Notes: a model not told the origin generated them from the sequence alone. 64,000 nucleotides of DNA from Ignavibacteriota bacterium (GCA_013285405.1 CP053446.1:186001-250000); one strand, 5' to 3'. Counted from the first letter of the stretch, positions 9,771 to 19,472 are shown. Translations and numbers: made by a program.

Positions 9771-11516
9771 TTATTTTAAAAGAATTGTTTTAGTTGTTTT
9801 AAAGACATTGTCTGTCTGGAGACTGATAAAGTAAATTCCGCTTGAAAGTGGATTACCGTATTTGTCTTTTGCTTCCCAGTGGGTTTCATATTCCCCGGGA
9901 GAAAGTTGCTCTTCTAACAGTGTTTTTATTTCTTTCCCTAATGAATTATAAATTTTAATTTTTACAAAACCTTCCTTTACTATTGAAAATCTAACTGATG
10001 ATATTGAGTTGAATGGAACAGGATAACTTTTTATATATATATCAAAACTAATTGAATCAGTATTTAATTGTTCAACACCTACTGCACCATTTTGTTTTAG
10101 TATATAGCTAAAATTTATAGCTTGACCATTTTCAGATTTTTGGAATGGTAAAAGAATATCAATTTTTCCATCTCCATTTAAATCTGCAATATTCAATGGG
10201 AGGAACTCAACGGTTGGCTCAGTAGCTTCACCAATTTTTACATAATAAATTCCATATTGATGATTGTTCGGTGAGCCTTCAAACTTTAATATTAAGATAG
10301 TATTTGCAACAGATAAAATAAGTTCTTCTTTATTATCTCTGTCAAGGTCAGTTGACTGCAGGTAAAAAGTGTAAAGTGAATTTATATATCTTAATTCAAT
10401 CATTGCAACAGGTTCGTAGTTATTATCTCCGTTTGCCTCGTAACATTCAAGTCGTGTAATGCCTTCAACAAAATCCTGCCCGCCAATCCAGAATTCCGGC
10501 TTTCCGTTTCCATCAATATCATTTGTTGTGGTTTTCATATATGCATTGAATGTAGAAAAATTACTCTGCCAGATTAACTCATAAAGATTCTCTTTAGTAG
10601 CTTCAATAGAGTATATTATCCCTTGTGTAGTACCTGATACTAATTCAGTTTTACCATTGTAGTTGAAATCATTAATCGCAAATCCCGATGGAACATTTAC
10701 AGTAGTTGTATCAGACGTAATTTGTTCATAAACAGTTGAAAAATTATTTGTGCTATCCTTGAATTCACTAATAATAATTAATGGGATACCATTTGCATCA
10801 GAACTTATAAAAGCACAATCAGGTATGCCGTTTTTATCAAATTCACCAAGGGTCATATCATATATTGAGAAAAATGGGATGCTATAATAAAAAATGAAAT
10901 CAAAAGTAGTTGGCAAAACACCTATAGAATCGCTTCTATAAACAACAAATTGTGGTATTGTATCGTTATAATAATTCATAAATATCTCTTTTTCGCCACT
11001 GCTGTGCAATTCACCCATAGCTTTTACAGATAATGTAGCAGAATCTTCATATGCATAGAGCGGTCCAAATACTCCATTTTCATTTCTTTCGTAAACTTCA
11101 ACTGGTCCTCCATTAATCCCTAGAAAAGAAGAATGATGTTTACCATAAATTTCGGGTCTGCCGTTTCTATTTAAATCATCTACATATGGTGGAGTAAAAA
11201 CATAGTCATTATTTAAAGCAACTCTTTGCCAAAATGTAAATTTGTTGTTGTATTTGGTAGTATCAATTTCCCACATATTTATTATTGTTGTATCAACAGA
11301 GTTATTATTAACATCGGTATTTTCTTTTCGGTTCAGGCTAAATACTCTGCTTTCTCCCGTTCTGTATGTTAGCTTGTAAACATTCGGAGAGATTTCTTCA
11401 ACCTTGCCGCCTTGTGCAACAAACCTTCGTAACTCAGCTTCTTTGTTGAATGTGTTTTTCTGTGCAACAATAATTGCACTTAATCCAAAAACCAGGAATA
11501 AAAATATTTTATTCAT
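9771..11516 (-). CDS. FG-GAP repeat T9SS-exported protein
   Basis: The 581-residue protein starts MNKIFLFLVFGLSAIIVAQ, a signal peptide. A TTG codon at 11528 could extend it by four residues. FG-GAP type motifs include DLNRNGRPEIYGKHH, DIDGNGKPEFWIGGQD, DLDRDNKEELILS and DLNGDGKIDILLPF, consistent with a calcium-binding beta-propeller. The C-terminal domain (about 500-581) is a diverged T9SS sorting domain: it lacks the NPFNP core but keeps IKIYNSLGKEIKTLL, SGIYFISL and a final TKTILLK. It is paralogous to the products at 1-1421 and 28267-30270. Leader element 2 lies upstream and the T9SS gene at 7995 follows in the same operon. Confidence 0.88.
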   Translation of the reverse strand: MNKIFLFLVFGLSAIIVAQKNTFNKEAELRRFVAQGGKVEEISPNVYKLTYRTGESRVFSLNRKENTDVNNNSVDTTIINMWEIDTTKYNNKFTFWQRVALNNDYVFTPPYVDDLNRNGRPEIYGKHHSSFLGINGGPVEVYERNENGVFGPLYAYEDSATLSVKAMGELHSSGEKEIFMNYYNDTIPQFVVYRSDSIGVLPTTFDFIFYYSIPFFSIYDMTLGEFDKNGIPDCAFISSDANGIPLIIISEFKDSTNNFSTVYEQITSDTTTVNVPSGFAINDFNYNGKTELVSGTTQGIIYSIEATKENLYELIWQSNFSTFNAYMKTTTNDIDGNGKPEFWIGGQDFVEGITRLECYEANGDNNYEPVAMIELRYINSLYTFYLQSTDLDRDNKEELILSVANTILILKFEGSPNNHQYGIYYVKIGEATEPTVEFLPLNIADLNGDGKIDILLPFQKSENGQAINFSYILKQNGAVGVEQLNTDSISFDIYIKSYPVPFNSISSVRFSIVKEGFVKIKIYNSLGKEIKTLLEEQLSPGEYETHWEAKDKYGNPLSSGIYFISLQTDNVFKTTKTILLK

Positions 11517-11564
11517 TTTGCTACACAATATTTAATAGGGAAAGAAATATTTACTGTTAGATTC

Positions 11565-11603
11565 CGAAACAAGCTTGCCTGCTGCAAGCAGGTTCAGAAT
11601 GAC
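11565..11603. repeat. REP-like palindrome
   Basis: A block bounded by GATTCCGAA and TTCAGAATGAC contains CCTGCT-GCA-AGCAGG (11578-11592), like the dispersed palindromes near 3057, 6870 and 56411. It lies in the untranslated leader of the FG-GAP gene. Confidence 0.55.
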
Positions 11604-11618
11604 GGATGACTTTGTCAA

Positions 11619-11839
11619 GTTATGTAAAACCGGTTGTATAAAAATTTGTGGATAAGAAAAGATTTGTGAAAGGAAGATGAACATTATTCAGGCACAAAAG
11701 AATTATGGGAGAGGAAATCATTTTGTTTTCCTCCCAGAGAGAGAGAGAGAGAGTAAATATTGTGCCAGAAAATATTCATCAATCAGCTATCTTGAATTAA
11801 TTTCAACAGGAACTTAAGCAGTGGATTTTACAAAGTCAA
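11619..11839 (-). promoter_or_regulatory. Leader element 2 (promoter plus structured 5' UTR)
   Basis: This resembles leader element 4 most closely. On the minus strand TTGACT (11839-11834), 17 bases, then TAAGTT (11816-11811) match elements 1 and 3 exactly in spacing. The TGGCAC box lies at 11767-11762 and is followed by TATTTA and a CT tract. The hairpin here has GGAAA/TTTCC with extended GGGA/TCCC arms (11707-11735). GGCACAA of the box can also pair with TTGTGCC near 11690-11696 to close the structure. Predicted to be the leader of the 11516-7995 operon. Confidence 0.6.
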
Positions 11840-11920
11840 GCAGTCCTATTTTAATTTTTTTACGACGATATGTTCCGAATATCAAATAACTACAAACTCT
11901 GACTTTTGAATCTATTATAC

Positions 11921-11978
11921 ATCTGCTTGACCTCGAAGGTAGATCTGTCAATACAGGCTTACTTCCTTGAAAGCAGAT
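11921..11978. other. Inverted repeat in the gap before lon
   Basis: ATCTGCTT (11921-11928) and AAGCAGAT (11971-11978) form an 8-base inverted repeat 42 bases apart, with inner GATCTG/CAGATC symmetry. No gene was seen between leader element 2 and lon. The role is unknown; it may be part of the lon control region. Confidence 0.35.
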
Positions 11979-11996
11979 CGTTAATTAGATATATTT

Positions 11997-12058
11997 AACA
12001 CGTGAGATAATAATTAATATACACGAGAGAAATTGTAATAATGCTTATCTCACGTGTT
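11997..12058. promoter_or_regulatory. Long inverted repeat in front of lon (possible operator)
   Basis: AACACGTGAGATAA (11997-12010) and TTATCTCACGTGTT (12045-12058) are perfect 14-base inverted arms, each containing the palindrome CACGTG, with a 34-base spacer. The pair ends 67 bases before the chosen lon start. It does not match the CIRCE heat-shock operator. A regulator binding both arms, or a stem in the transcript, are both possible. Confidence 0.5.
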
Positions 12059-12125
12059 GAACGAACTGAATTTATGTTCAATAAAGGAAAATTTTTTGGA
12101 AAAATTAAAGGATTTGGAATCTCAC

Positions 12126-14540
12126 ATGTCTGAAAATAATTCAATAGTAGATAGCATACCCGAAGAATTGCCAATTTTACCACTGAGAGATATCGTAATC
12201 TTTCCTTATATGATATTTCCTGTGCTTGTTGGCAGAGAACAATCTATCCGAGCAGCAAATTATGCTGTTGAGCACACAAAATACATTTTCTTATCAACAC
12301 AAAAAAAATCAGCAGTTGAGGATCCTTCAATAAAAGATTTATATCCGGAAGGTACAGTTGCAAAAATTGTTCAGATATTAAAACTGCCAAATGGATTAAT
12401 GAAAATTCTCGTTGATGGTTTGTTCCAGGCAAAGATAATTGAGTTCACGAATAATAAAAGTTTCTTTGAAGGTAAAATTGAATTAATAATTCCGGGTGTT
12501 GAGAATGACCATGAAATGAACGCTATGATCAGACAAATGACGCAGTTGTTTAAGGATTATGTGAAGATCAGTAAGAACGTACCAAAGGATACAATAACTG
12601 CTTTTGATAATATCGAAGAACCTGACAGAAAACTTTTTTATGCTGCGGCAAATATCAATCAGTCAATTGAAGTCAAGCAAACTATTCTTCAAAAATTTAC
12701 ACTTAAAGAACAATATCTTGAAGTAATCAAAGTATTGAATTCTGAAATTGATATACTTAGAATTGAAAAGGAGATCGATAACAAAGTCCAGGAAAACATT
12801 GCAAAGACACAACGTAAGTTTATCATACAGGAACAAATAAAAATTTTGCAGGATGAACTCGGAGAAGATGAAGATGCATCGCCGGAATTTGTGAAGATAC
12901 GCGAACAGATTAAGAAAGCTAAGATGCCGAAGGAAGTTGAGGATAAAGCTTTTGAAGAATTCAACAAGCTTAGAAAAACTCCGCCAATGTCTCCTGAATC
13001 AACAGTGATAAGAAATTATCTTGATTGGCTTGTTGGTGTTCCGTGGAGTAATAAATCAAAAGACAATCTGAACATCAAGCACGTTCAGAAAATTCTGGAT
13101 GAAGATCATTTCGGTCTTGAAAAACCAAAAGAAAGAATCATTGAACATATTGCTGTTTTGAATTTAGTAAAACAGATGAAAGGACAAATTTTGTGTTTTG
13201 TCGGACCTCCCGGAGTTGGAAAAACTTCTCTCGGTAAGTCAATTGCCAGAGCTCTCGGAAGAAATTTTGTTCGTATCAGTCTCGGCGGTGTTCGTGATGA
13301 AGCTGAAATTCGCGGTCACAGAAGAACTTACATTGGCTCAATGCCCGGTAAAATAATTCAATCAATGAAACGAGCCGGAACTATTAATCCTGTTATTCTT
13401 CTCGATGAAATTGATAAAATGAGTATGGATTTCAGAGGTGATCCTTCATCAGCAATGCTCGAAGTTCTAGATCCGGAACAGAATCATACTTTTAACGATC
13501 ACTATCTTGAAGTTGATTACAATCTTCAGCAAGTAATGTTCATAACTACTGCAAACATTCGTTACAACATTCCTCTTCCGCTTCAGGACAGAATGGAAAT
13601 AATTGAACTCCCCGGTTATCTTGAATATGATAAACTGGAAATTGCAAAGAAACATCTAATACCAAAACAATTAAAAGCTCACGGACTTGAAAATAAAAAT
13701 ATTGAGTTTAATGAAAATGCGATTAAAAAAATTATCGGTGAATACACAAGAGAGGCAGGAGTTAGAAATCTTGAAAGAGAGATTGCTTCGATTTTCAGAA
13801 AGCTCGCAAAAGAAATCGTTGTAAAAGAATCGACAAATGGAAAAAATAAAAAGAAATCTAAATATGTTATCACCGAAGAATTGGTTGAAGAATATCTGAA
13901 AACTCCAAGATACAGATATCAGAGACATAGCAAAGGAAACAAAGTAGGCAGCGTAACCGGATTAGCATGGACAAGTACAGGCGGTGAATTACTTTCTGTT
14001 GATGTTACAATTATGAACGGAGCTGGAAAATTAAATCTCACAGGTCAGCTTGGAAATGTTATGAAAGAATCAGCTCAGGCAGCCTTGAGCTATCTTAGAG
14101 CTTCTGCTAAACACTTAGGTTTAAATCCGGATTTCTTTAAAGGAAGAGAAATTCATATTCATTTACCCGAAGGTGCAATTCCAAAAGATGGTCCGTCCGC
14201 AGGAGTTGCGATGGCAATGGCAATGCTTTCAGCAATAAGCGGTAAACCCGCATCGAACAATGTTGCAATGACTGGTGAAATAACTTTGACAGGTTCAGTT
14301 CTTGCGATTGGTGGGCTGACAGAAAAACTTTTAGCTGCAAAAAGAAACAACATTAAAACAGTTCTTATTCCAAAAGAAAATGAAATTGATTTGAAAGAAG
14401 TGTCGGATAAAGTTAAATCAGGGTTAGATATTATCACAATTGATAAAGCAGAACAGGCTATTCCATTTCTGTTTGATGGAGTCAAATCGAAAAAAACTGC
14501 TGAAGTGAAAAAAGAAAAAACAACAAAGAAAAATAGATGA
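12126..14540 (+). CDS. lon: ATP-dependent Lon protease
   Basis: The 804-residue protein has the Lon N-terminal substrate domain (ELPILPLRDIVIFPYMIFP), an AAA+ module with Walker A GPPGVGKTSLGKS from residue 360 and Walker B VILLDEIDKM, and a C-terminal protease domain. The catalytic Ser-Lys dyad is S691 (PKDGPSAG) and K734 (GGLTEKLLAAK), with the same 43-residue spacing as in E. coli Lon. It degrades damaged and regulatory proteins in the cytoplasm. The frame is open from a GTG at 12054, but the ATG at 12126 gives the usual family N-terminus (MSENN then PEELPILPLRD). msrC overlaps its stop by four bases. The 14-base inverted repeat upstream may control it. Confidence 0.96.
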   Translation: MSENNSIVDSIPEELPILPLRDIVIFPYMIFPVLVGREQSIRAANYAVEHTKYIFLSTQKKSAVEDPSIKDLYPEGTVAKIVQILKLPNGLMKILVDGLFQAKIIEFTNNKSFFEGKIELIIPGVENDHEMNAMIRQMTQLFKDYVKISKNVPKDTITAFDNIEEPDRKLFYAAANINQSIEVKQTILQKFTLKEQYLEVIKVLNSEIDILRIEKEIDNKVQENIAKTQRKFIIQEQIKILQDELGEDEDASPEFVKIREQIKKAKMPKEVEDKAFEEFNKLRKTPPMSPESTVIRNYLDWLVGVPWSNKSKDNLNIKHVQKILDEDHFGLEKPKERIIEHIAVLNLVKQMKGQILCFVGPPGVGKTSLGKSIARALGRNFVRISLGGVRDEAEIRGHRRTYIGSMPGKIIQSMKRAGTINPVILLDEIDKMSMDFRGDPSSAMLEVLDPEQNHTFNDHYLEVDYNLQQVMFITTANIRYNIPLPLQDRMEIIELPGYLEYDKLEIAKKHLIPKQLKAHGLENKNIEFNENAIKKIIGEYTREAGVRNLEREIASIFRKLAKEIVVKESTNGKNKKKSKYVITEELVEEYLKTPRYRYQRHSKGNKVGSVTGLAWTSTGGELLSVDVTIMNGAGKLNLTGQLGNVMKESAQAALSYLRASAKHLGLNPDFFKGREIHIHLPEGAIPKDGPSAGVAMAMAMLSAISGKPASNNVAMTGEITLTGSVLAIGGLTEKLLAAKRNNIKTVLIPKENEIDLKEVSDKVKSGLDIITIDKAEQAIPFLFDGVKSKKTAEVKKEKTTKKNR

Positions 14541-15046
14541 TGATTGAGGAAATCAGAATTGATAAACATCTGTCTGAAGAAGAACGGTACAGACTTCTTG
14601 TTTCTCAAATAAAATCTCTTCTGATGAAAGAAGATAATTTAATTTCCAATCTTTCAAACTTTACCGCTATCATCAAAGATACTTTCGATAAAATTAGTTG
14701 GGTCGGTTTCTATCTTTTCAACGGCGAAAAACTATATCTCGGACCTTTCCAGGGAAAAGTTGCCTGCACCAATATCGAAATAGGAAAAGGTGTCTGCGGA
14801 ACTGCTGCCAGAAAAAGAGAGACGATAATAGTTGCTGATGTTGATATGTTTCCCGGTCACATTGCCTGCGACAGCAGTTCAAAATCAGAAATTGTTATCC
14901 CACTAATTCAAACCGGTAAATTACTCGGTGTTCTGGATATTGACAGTTATGAACTGAATTCTTTTGGAATAATTGACAAAAATTATTTAGAAGAAATTTG
15001 TAAATTTCTATGTGATGAAATCTTTCCATCAAACAATAAAAAGTAA
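14537..15046 (+). CDS. msrC: Free methionine-(R)-sulfoxide reductase (GAF domain)
   Basis: The 169-residue GAF-domain protein carries the fRMsr signature: WVGFYLF, LGPFQGKVACTNI (C77), GKGVCGTAA (C87) and FPGHIACDSSSKSEIV (C111). Those three cysteines are the catalytic and resolving residues of the family. It reduces free methionine-R-sulfoxide with thioredoxin. Its ATG overlaps the lon stop (ATGA), and dnaX starts on the base after its stop, so the three genes are likely translationally linked. The pairing with lon suggests oxidative-damage repair beside protein quality control. Confidence 0.9.
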   Translation: MMIEEIRIDKHLSEEERYRLLVSQIKSLLMKEDNLISNLSNFTAIIKDTFDKISWVGFYLFNGEKLYLGPFQGKVACTNIEIGKGVCGTAARKRETIIVADVDMFPGHIACDSSSKSEIVIPLIQTGKLLGVLDIDSYELNSFGIIDKNYLEEICKFLCDEIFPSNNKK

Positions 15047-16702
15047 ATGAGCAATTTTGTAGTAACAGCAAGAAAGTGGAGACCGCAGCGATTTGAAGAT
15101 GTTGTTGGTCAGGAACATATAACAAGCACGCTGAAGAATGCAATCAAAGAAAAAAGAATTGCGCATGCATATTTGTTTACCGGTCCACGCGGTGTTGGTA
15201 AAACTACAACCGCAAGAATTCTTGCAAAGACATTAAACTGTGAGAACAGAAAAAACTCAGAACCCTGCAATGAATGTGAAATGTGTAAATCAATTCAGAG
15301 TTCTCAGCTGATTGATATAATCGAAATTGATGGTGCATCGAACAGAGGAATTGATGAAATCAGGACTTTGAGAGATTCAGTTAAATACGCACCAACTCGT
15401 GGAAAATATAAGGTTTACATTATTGATGAAGTGCATATGCTGACAAAAGAATCATTCAATGCATTTCTGAAAACACTTGAGGAACCACCGGAACATGTCA
15501 TCTTTATCTTTGCAACTACAGATGTTCATAAAGTTCCACTTACAATTATTTCGAGATGCCAGAGATACGATTTCAGAAGAATCCAGCTCGATAAAATAAA
15601 AGAGACTCTGAAGATGATCGCTGATGAGGAAAAAATAAAAATCGATGATAAAACGCTGACAATCATTGCAAAGAAAGCTGATGGTGCATTACGTGATGCT
15701 GAAAGTTATTTTGATCAGATTGTAGCATTCTCCAAGGGAAAAATTGATGCAGAGCTTGTAACACAAATGCTCAACCTGATTGATGAAGAAATTTATTTTC
15801 ATATTTCAGATGCAGTAATTAATAGAGACTTCAAAGTTGTATTTCAAAGTTCTGAAAAAATCTATGAAAATGGCTGGGACTTCAGCGATTTGCTGGATGG
15901 TTTAACCGAACATTTCAGAAATATTTTATCAGTTGTAATAACTGATTCTACAGATAATATCGAAACTGCAGATGTTTATAAATCAAAATATTTAAGCTAC
16001 TCGAATAAATTCTCTGAAAGTGATATTCTCCGACTTCTTAACTTTCTGAATAAATCGCAGCAAGAACTTCGCTATTCACAAAATCAAAAACTGAAAATTG
16101 AAATTATCCTTAGCCATCTGATTGGTCTCGAAAATTCAAAAACTATCTCAGAATTAGTTTCAGAAGTTGATAGAACCGATTCAAAAAATATCAGTGTAAA
16201 AGAACCAGCAAAAACTTTCTACTCCTCCGAACCTACTTCTAAAAAAAAAGCAGGCAATAATCAGGTCGCTCTGAAAAAACCTGAATCTGTTGAAGACTCA
16301 CAAACATCCAAAACGGATAATCCAATTCCGCAGCCGCATTTAGACTTTGAAGAAGTTGTCAAAAAATGGGAAGGATTTATCGAATCTATTAATTCGGAAA
16401 AAGGATTTACTCTCGGACCTGCCTTGAAAAATTTCAGTCTTCTATCATTAAAAGATAATAATTTGTATTTTTCATCTGTGAACGAAGCTGATATAAACAT
16501 ATTCAGAATCAACGAAAAATATCTGACAAAAAAATCAGAAGAATTTTTTGGTCGAAGATTTAATTTTTCAATTAGTCATACAAAAATCCTTAATAGCGAC
16601 AAGCCTCAAAAAAACCTGGAATCAGATTCCGCATCCACCGCTTCACCAGATCCTTACGAAGAGATAATACTTAACGAACTTGACGGCGAAAAAATTGCTT
16701 AA
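15047..16702 (+). CDS. dnaX: DNA polymerase III subunit gamma/tau
   Basis: The 551-residue clamp loader ATPase has Walker A GPRGVGKT (46-53), the zinc-binding cysteines C65, C74, C77 and C80, the Walker B-type DEVH (127-130), and SRC in ISRCQRYDFRR. The region after about residue 370 is a low-complexity linker followed by a short tau-like C-terminus (WEGFIESINSEKGFTLGPAL). It loads the sliding clamp at the replication fork. The ATG directly follows the msrC stop with no gap. I see no obvious programmed frameshift site, but this was not searched exhaustively. Confidence 0.95.
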   Translation: MSNFVVTARKWRPQRFEDVVGQEHITSTLKNAIKEKRIAHAYLFTGPRGVGKTTTARILAKTLNCENRKNSEPCNECEMCKSIQSSQLIDIIEIDGASNRGIDEIRTLRDSVKYAPTRGKYKVYIIDEVHMLTKESFNAFLKTLEEPPEHVIFIFATTDVHKVPLTIISRCQRYDFRRIQLDKIKETLKMIADEEKIKIDDKTLTIIAKKADGALRDAESYFDQIVAFSKGKIDAELVTQMLNLIDEEIYFHISDAVINRDFKVVFQSSEKIYENGWDFSDLLDGLTEHFRNILSVVITDSTDNIETADVYKSKYLSYSNKFSESDILRLLNFLNKSQQELRYSQNQKLKIEIILSHLIGLENSKTISELVSEVDRTDSKNISVKEPAKTFYSSEPTSKKKAGNNQVALKKPESVEDSQTSKTDNPIPQPHLDFEEVVKKWEGFIESINSEKGFTLGPALKNFSLLSLKDNNLYFSSVNEADINIFRINEKYLTKKSEEFFGRRFNFSISHTKILNSDKPQKNLESDSASTASPDPYEEIILNELDGEKIA

Positions 16703-16800
16703 TTGCTAATTTTTTAAGTTTTTAATCCATATCATTGCTTGTGTAACTATGTCTCTCAATATCTTTGATTTGGCGTTAATAATCGATATTTTTGTAGTCT

Positions 16801-17514
16801 ATGTCAAAAGGACTTGTTGTAGCAATTGATGGTCCTGCCGGTTCCGGAAAAAGCACTTCGGCTAAGCTTATCGCTCAAAAACTTGGTTACATATACATAG
16901 ACACAGGTGCAATGTACCGTGCGATAACTTACCTTGCTCTTCAAAACGGAGCAATTGGTGATGAAATCAGAATAATTGAACTGGCAAGGAGATGTAAAAT
17001 TGATCTTAAGTTTGAAGATGGTGAAGTTATTGTTCTTTTAAATGATAAGAATGTTTCAAAAGATATTCGTTCAACTGAAGTCAACGAGCATGTAAGTGAA
17101 GTGAGCAGAATCAGCGAAGTGAGAAAATTGCTTGTAGAAAAACAAAGAGATATGGGTGAAAGAGAAAAAGGTATTGTTATGGAAGGTAGAGATATCGGAA
17201 CAGTTGTTTTTCCAAATGCTGATGTCAAAATCTTCTTAACAGCATCTCTTGATATACGCGCAGACCGTCGAGCCAGAGAATATCTTGAAAAAGGATCACG
17301 CGTTCTTGTTAATGATATCAGAGAAAATTTATCAAACAGAGATAAAATTGATTCAAGCAGGAATGATAGTCCATTAACAAAAGCAGCAGATGCCATTGAA
17401 GTTGATACAACTAATGTTTCAATTGATCAGCAAGTAAATTTGATATTAGAAGAAGTACAAAAAGCTGCAACGAAAAAAAATATTCAATTAAAAATTAATA
17501 AACCGGCTAACTAA
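16801..17514 (+). CDS. cmk: Cytidylate kinase
   Basis: The 237-residue protein has the P-loop GPAGSGKST (11-19), IDTGAMYRAITYLAL, MEGRDIGTVVFPNADVKIFL and the arginine-rich RADRRAREY lid. It phosphorylates CMP and dCMP with ATP. rpsA follows 82 bases downstream, the conserved cmk-rpsA order of many bacteria. The 98-base gap after dnaX shows no strong terminator. Confidence 0.95.
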   Translation: MSKGLVVAIDGPAGSGKSTSAKLIAQKLGYIYIDTGAMYRAITYLALQNGAIGDEIRIIELARRCKIDLKFEDGEVIVLLNDKNVSKDIRSTEVNEHVSEVSRISEVRKLLVEKQRDMGEREKGIVMEGRDIGTVVFPNADVKIFLTASLDIRADRRAREYLEKGSRVLVNDIRENLSNRDKIDSSRNDSPLTKAADAIEVDTTNVSIDQQVNLILEEVQKAATKKNIQLKINKPAN

Positions 17515-17596
17515 TTATGTCAAACAAAACAAACTATATCTTCTCTGTTCATCCGGTTTTGAGCGGAAAGATATTTAATTAATTTCAGGAGGATTA

Positions 17597-19414
17597 ATGA
17601 CCACTGATGTGAAAGTAAAGTCAACCAATGTATTAGAAGATTTCGAAAAAGCGAAAAATAAGTTCAATACATACGATTACACACAGGAAGAATTCGAACA
17701 GCTTGCTAATATGTACACCGAATCATTTCGGGATGTAAAGCAAGGTGAACTTGTTAAAGGTAAACTAGTAAGAATTCAGGATGATAATGTAATTATTGAT
17801 GTCGGATTTAAATCTGAAGGTACTATTCCAAGAAGTGAGTTCGGCGAAGATGCAAAACTTGAAGTTGGACAGGAAGTTGAAGTAGTACTTGAAAGTGTAG
17901 AAGACCAGGAAGGAAATCTCGTTCTAAGTAAATCACGGGCAGATTTCTTACGAATCTGGGAGAAAGTTCTGCGAGCCCACGATACCGGCGAAATCATCGA
18001 TGGAAAAATTATCAAAAGAATTAAAGGCGGAATGGTTGTTGATTTAATCGGGATGGAAGCATTTTTACCCGGATCACAAATTGATATCAGACCAATCAGA
18101 GATTTTGATGCTTTAGTTGGACAAACAATGGATTTCAAAGTTGTGAAAGTAAACATCCCAACGGAAAACGTTGTTGTTTCTCACAAAGTACTTATTGAAG
18201 AAGAAATTGCAGATCAAAGAAAAGCAATTCTTGAAAGCCTTGAAAGAGGTCAGATACTTGAAGGTGTTGTTAAAGCTGTAACAGATTTCGGTGTTTTTGT
18301 TGATCTTGGTGGAGTGGATGGTTTAATTCATATAACCGATCTTAGCTGGGGAAGAATAAATCACCCAAGCGAAGTTGTTAAACTTGATGAAACTCTTAAA
18401 GTTGTTGTAACAGACTACGATGAAGCAAAGAGGAGAATCTCTCTCAGCCTTAAAAAACTACTCCCGCATCCATGGGAAAATATTGACGAGAAATATAAAA
18501 TTGGTGATAAGGTTGCTGGCAGAGTTGTTTCACTTACTGATTACGGCGCTTTCATTGAAATTGAAAAAGGTATTGAAGGTCTGATTCATAATTCTGAAAT
18601 GAGTTGGACTCAGCATATCAAACATCCTTCACAGGTTGTTGCGATGGGACAGATTGTTGAAGCAATTATTCTGAGTCTGGATAAAGATGAAAAGAAAATT
18701 TCTCTTGGAATCAAACAACTTGAACCAGATCCATGGCAGACATTGATGATTAAATACCCTGTTGGTTCAAGACATACAGGTGTTGCAAGAAATCTTACCA
18801 ATTTTGGTGTATTTGTTGAACTTGAGCCGGGTGTGGATGGACTTGTACATATTTCTGATCTTTCCTGGACTAAGAAGATTCGTCACCCCGGGGAAGTTGT
18901 AAAGAAAGGTGAATCGCTTGAAGTTATCGTGCTAAGTGTTGATGTTGAATCAAGAAAAATTTCACTCGGTCATAAACAAATTATGGATAATCCATGGGAT
19001 ACATTCGAACAGAAATTTGCTGTTGGAACTATCTCTGAGGGAAAAGTAGTTCGAATTATTGAGAAAGGATTGATTGCTGAATTACCGGAAGGCGTTGATG
19101 GATTCGTTCCTGCAAATCAATTATCAACTTCTAAATTGAAGAACCTTGCAAATCATTTTCCGGTTGATGATATTATCCCCATAAAAGTAATCGAATTCGA
19201 TAAGAACAATAAGAAAATTGTACTCAGCACTATTGCTGCATTAAAAGATAAATCAGATAATGAAATTCAGGAATATCTGAATAAACATAAACTTGAGAAA
19301 GTATCTCTGGACAGTATTAAAAATGCTGATACAGGTGCAATTGATTCTTCTGAATTCCCGATTTTTGAGATTCAAGAAAATCCTGAAGTAAAAAAGACTG
19401 AAGAACCTCAATAA
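17597..19414 (+). CDS. rpsA: 30S ribosomal protein S1
   Basis: The 605-residue protein contains six S1 RNA-binding domains in tandem, beginning near residues 51, 138, 221, 306, 393 and 480. Signatures such as GVVKAVTDFGVFVDLGGVDG, AGRVVSLTDYGAFIEIEKG and ARNLTNFGVFVELEPG mark the four best conserved copies. S1 helps mRNA bind the 30S subunit. A strong AGGAGG ribosome site at about 17586 fixes the start, which is notable because several neighbouring genes lack a clear one. Confidence 0.96.
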   Translation: MTTDVKVKSTNVLEDFEKAKNKFNTYDYTQEEFEQLANMYTESFRDVKQGELVKGKLVRIQDDNVIIDVGFKSEGTIPRSEFGEDAKLEVGQEVEVVLESVEDQEGNLVLSKSRADFLRIWEKVLRAHDTGEIIDGKIIKRIKGGMVVDLIGMEAFLPGSQIDIRPIRDFDALVGQTMDFKVVKVNIPTENVVVSHKVLIEEEIADQRKAILESLERGQILEGVVKAVTDFGVFVDLGGVDGLIHITDLSWGRINHPSEVVKLDETLKVVVTDYDEAKRRISLSLKKLLPHPWENIDEKYKIGDKVAGRVVSLTDYGAFIEIEKGIEGLIHNSEMSWTQHIKHPSQVVAMGQIVEAIILSLDKDEKKISLGIKQLEPDPWQTLMIKYPVGSRHTGVARNLTNFGVFVELEPGVDGLVHISDLSWTKKIRHPGEVVKKGESLEVIVLSVDVESRKISLGHKQIMDNPWDTFEQKFAVGTISEGKVVRIIEKGLIAELPEGVDGFVPANQLSTSKLKNLANHFPVDDIIPIKVIEFDKNNKKIVLSTIAALKDKSDNEIQEYLNKHKLEKVSLDSIKNADTGAIDSSEFPIFEIQENPEVKKTEEPQ

Positions 19415-19436
19415 TCATTTCATAGTTAAATTTGAA

Positions 19437-19464
19437 GAGCGGGTATTCATCCCGCTTTTCTTTT
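19437..19464 (+). terminator. Rho-independent terminator after rpsA
   Basis: AGCGGG (19438-19443) and CCCGCT (19451-19456) form a stem with a 7-base loop, followed by TTTCTTTT. It ends the rpsA transcript just before mtaB. Confidence 0.8.
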
Positions 19465-19472
19465 AAAAAGTA

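Noticed and set aside
11997..12058. CIRCE/HrcA heat-shock operator
   Set aside because: CIRCE arms are TTAGCACTC with a 9-base spacer; neither arms nor spacer match.
16941..17396. 151-codon frame opposite cmk
   Set aside because: Shadow of a certain gene on the other strand; serine- and leucine-rich as expected from antisense.
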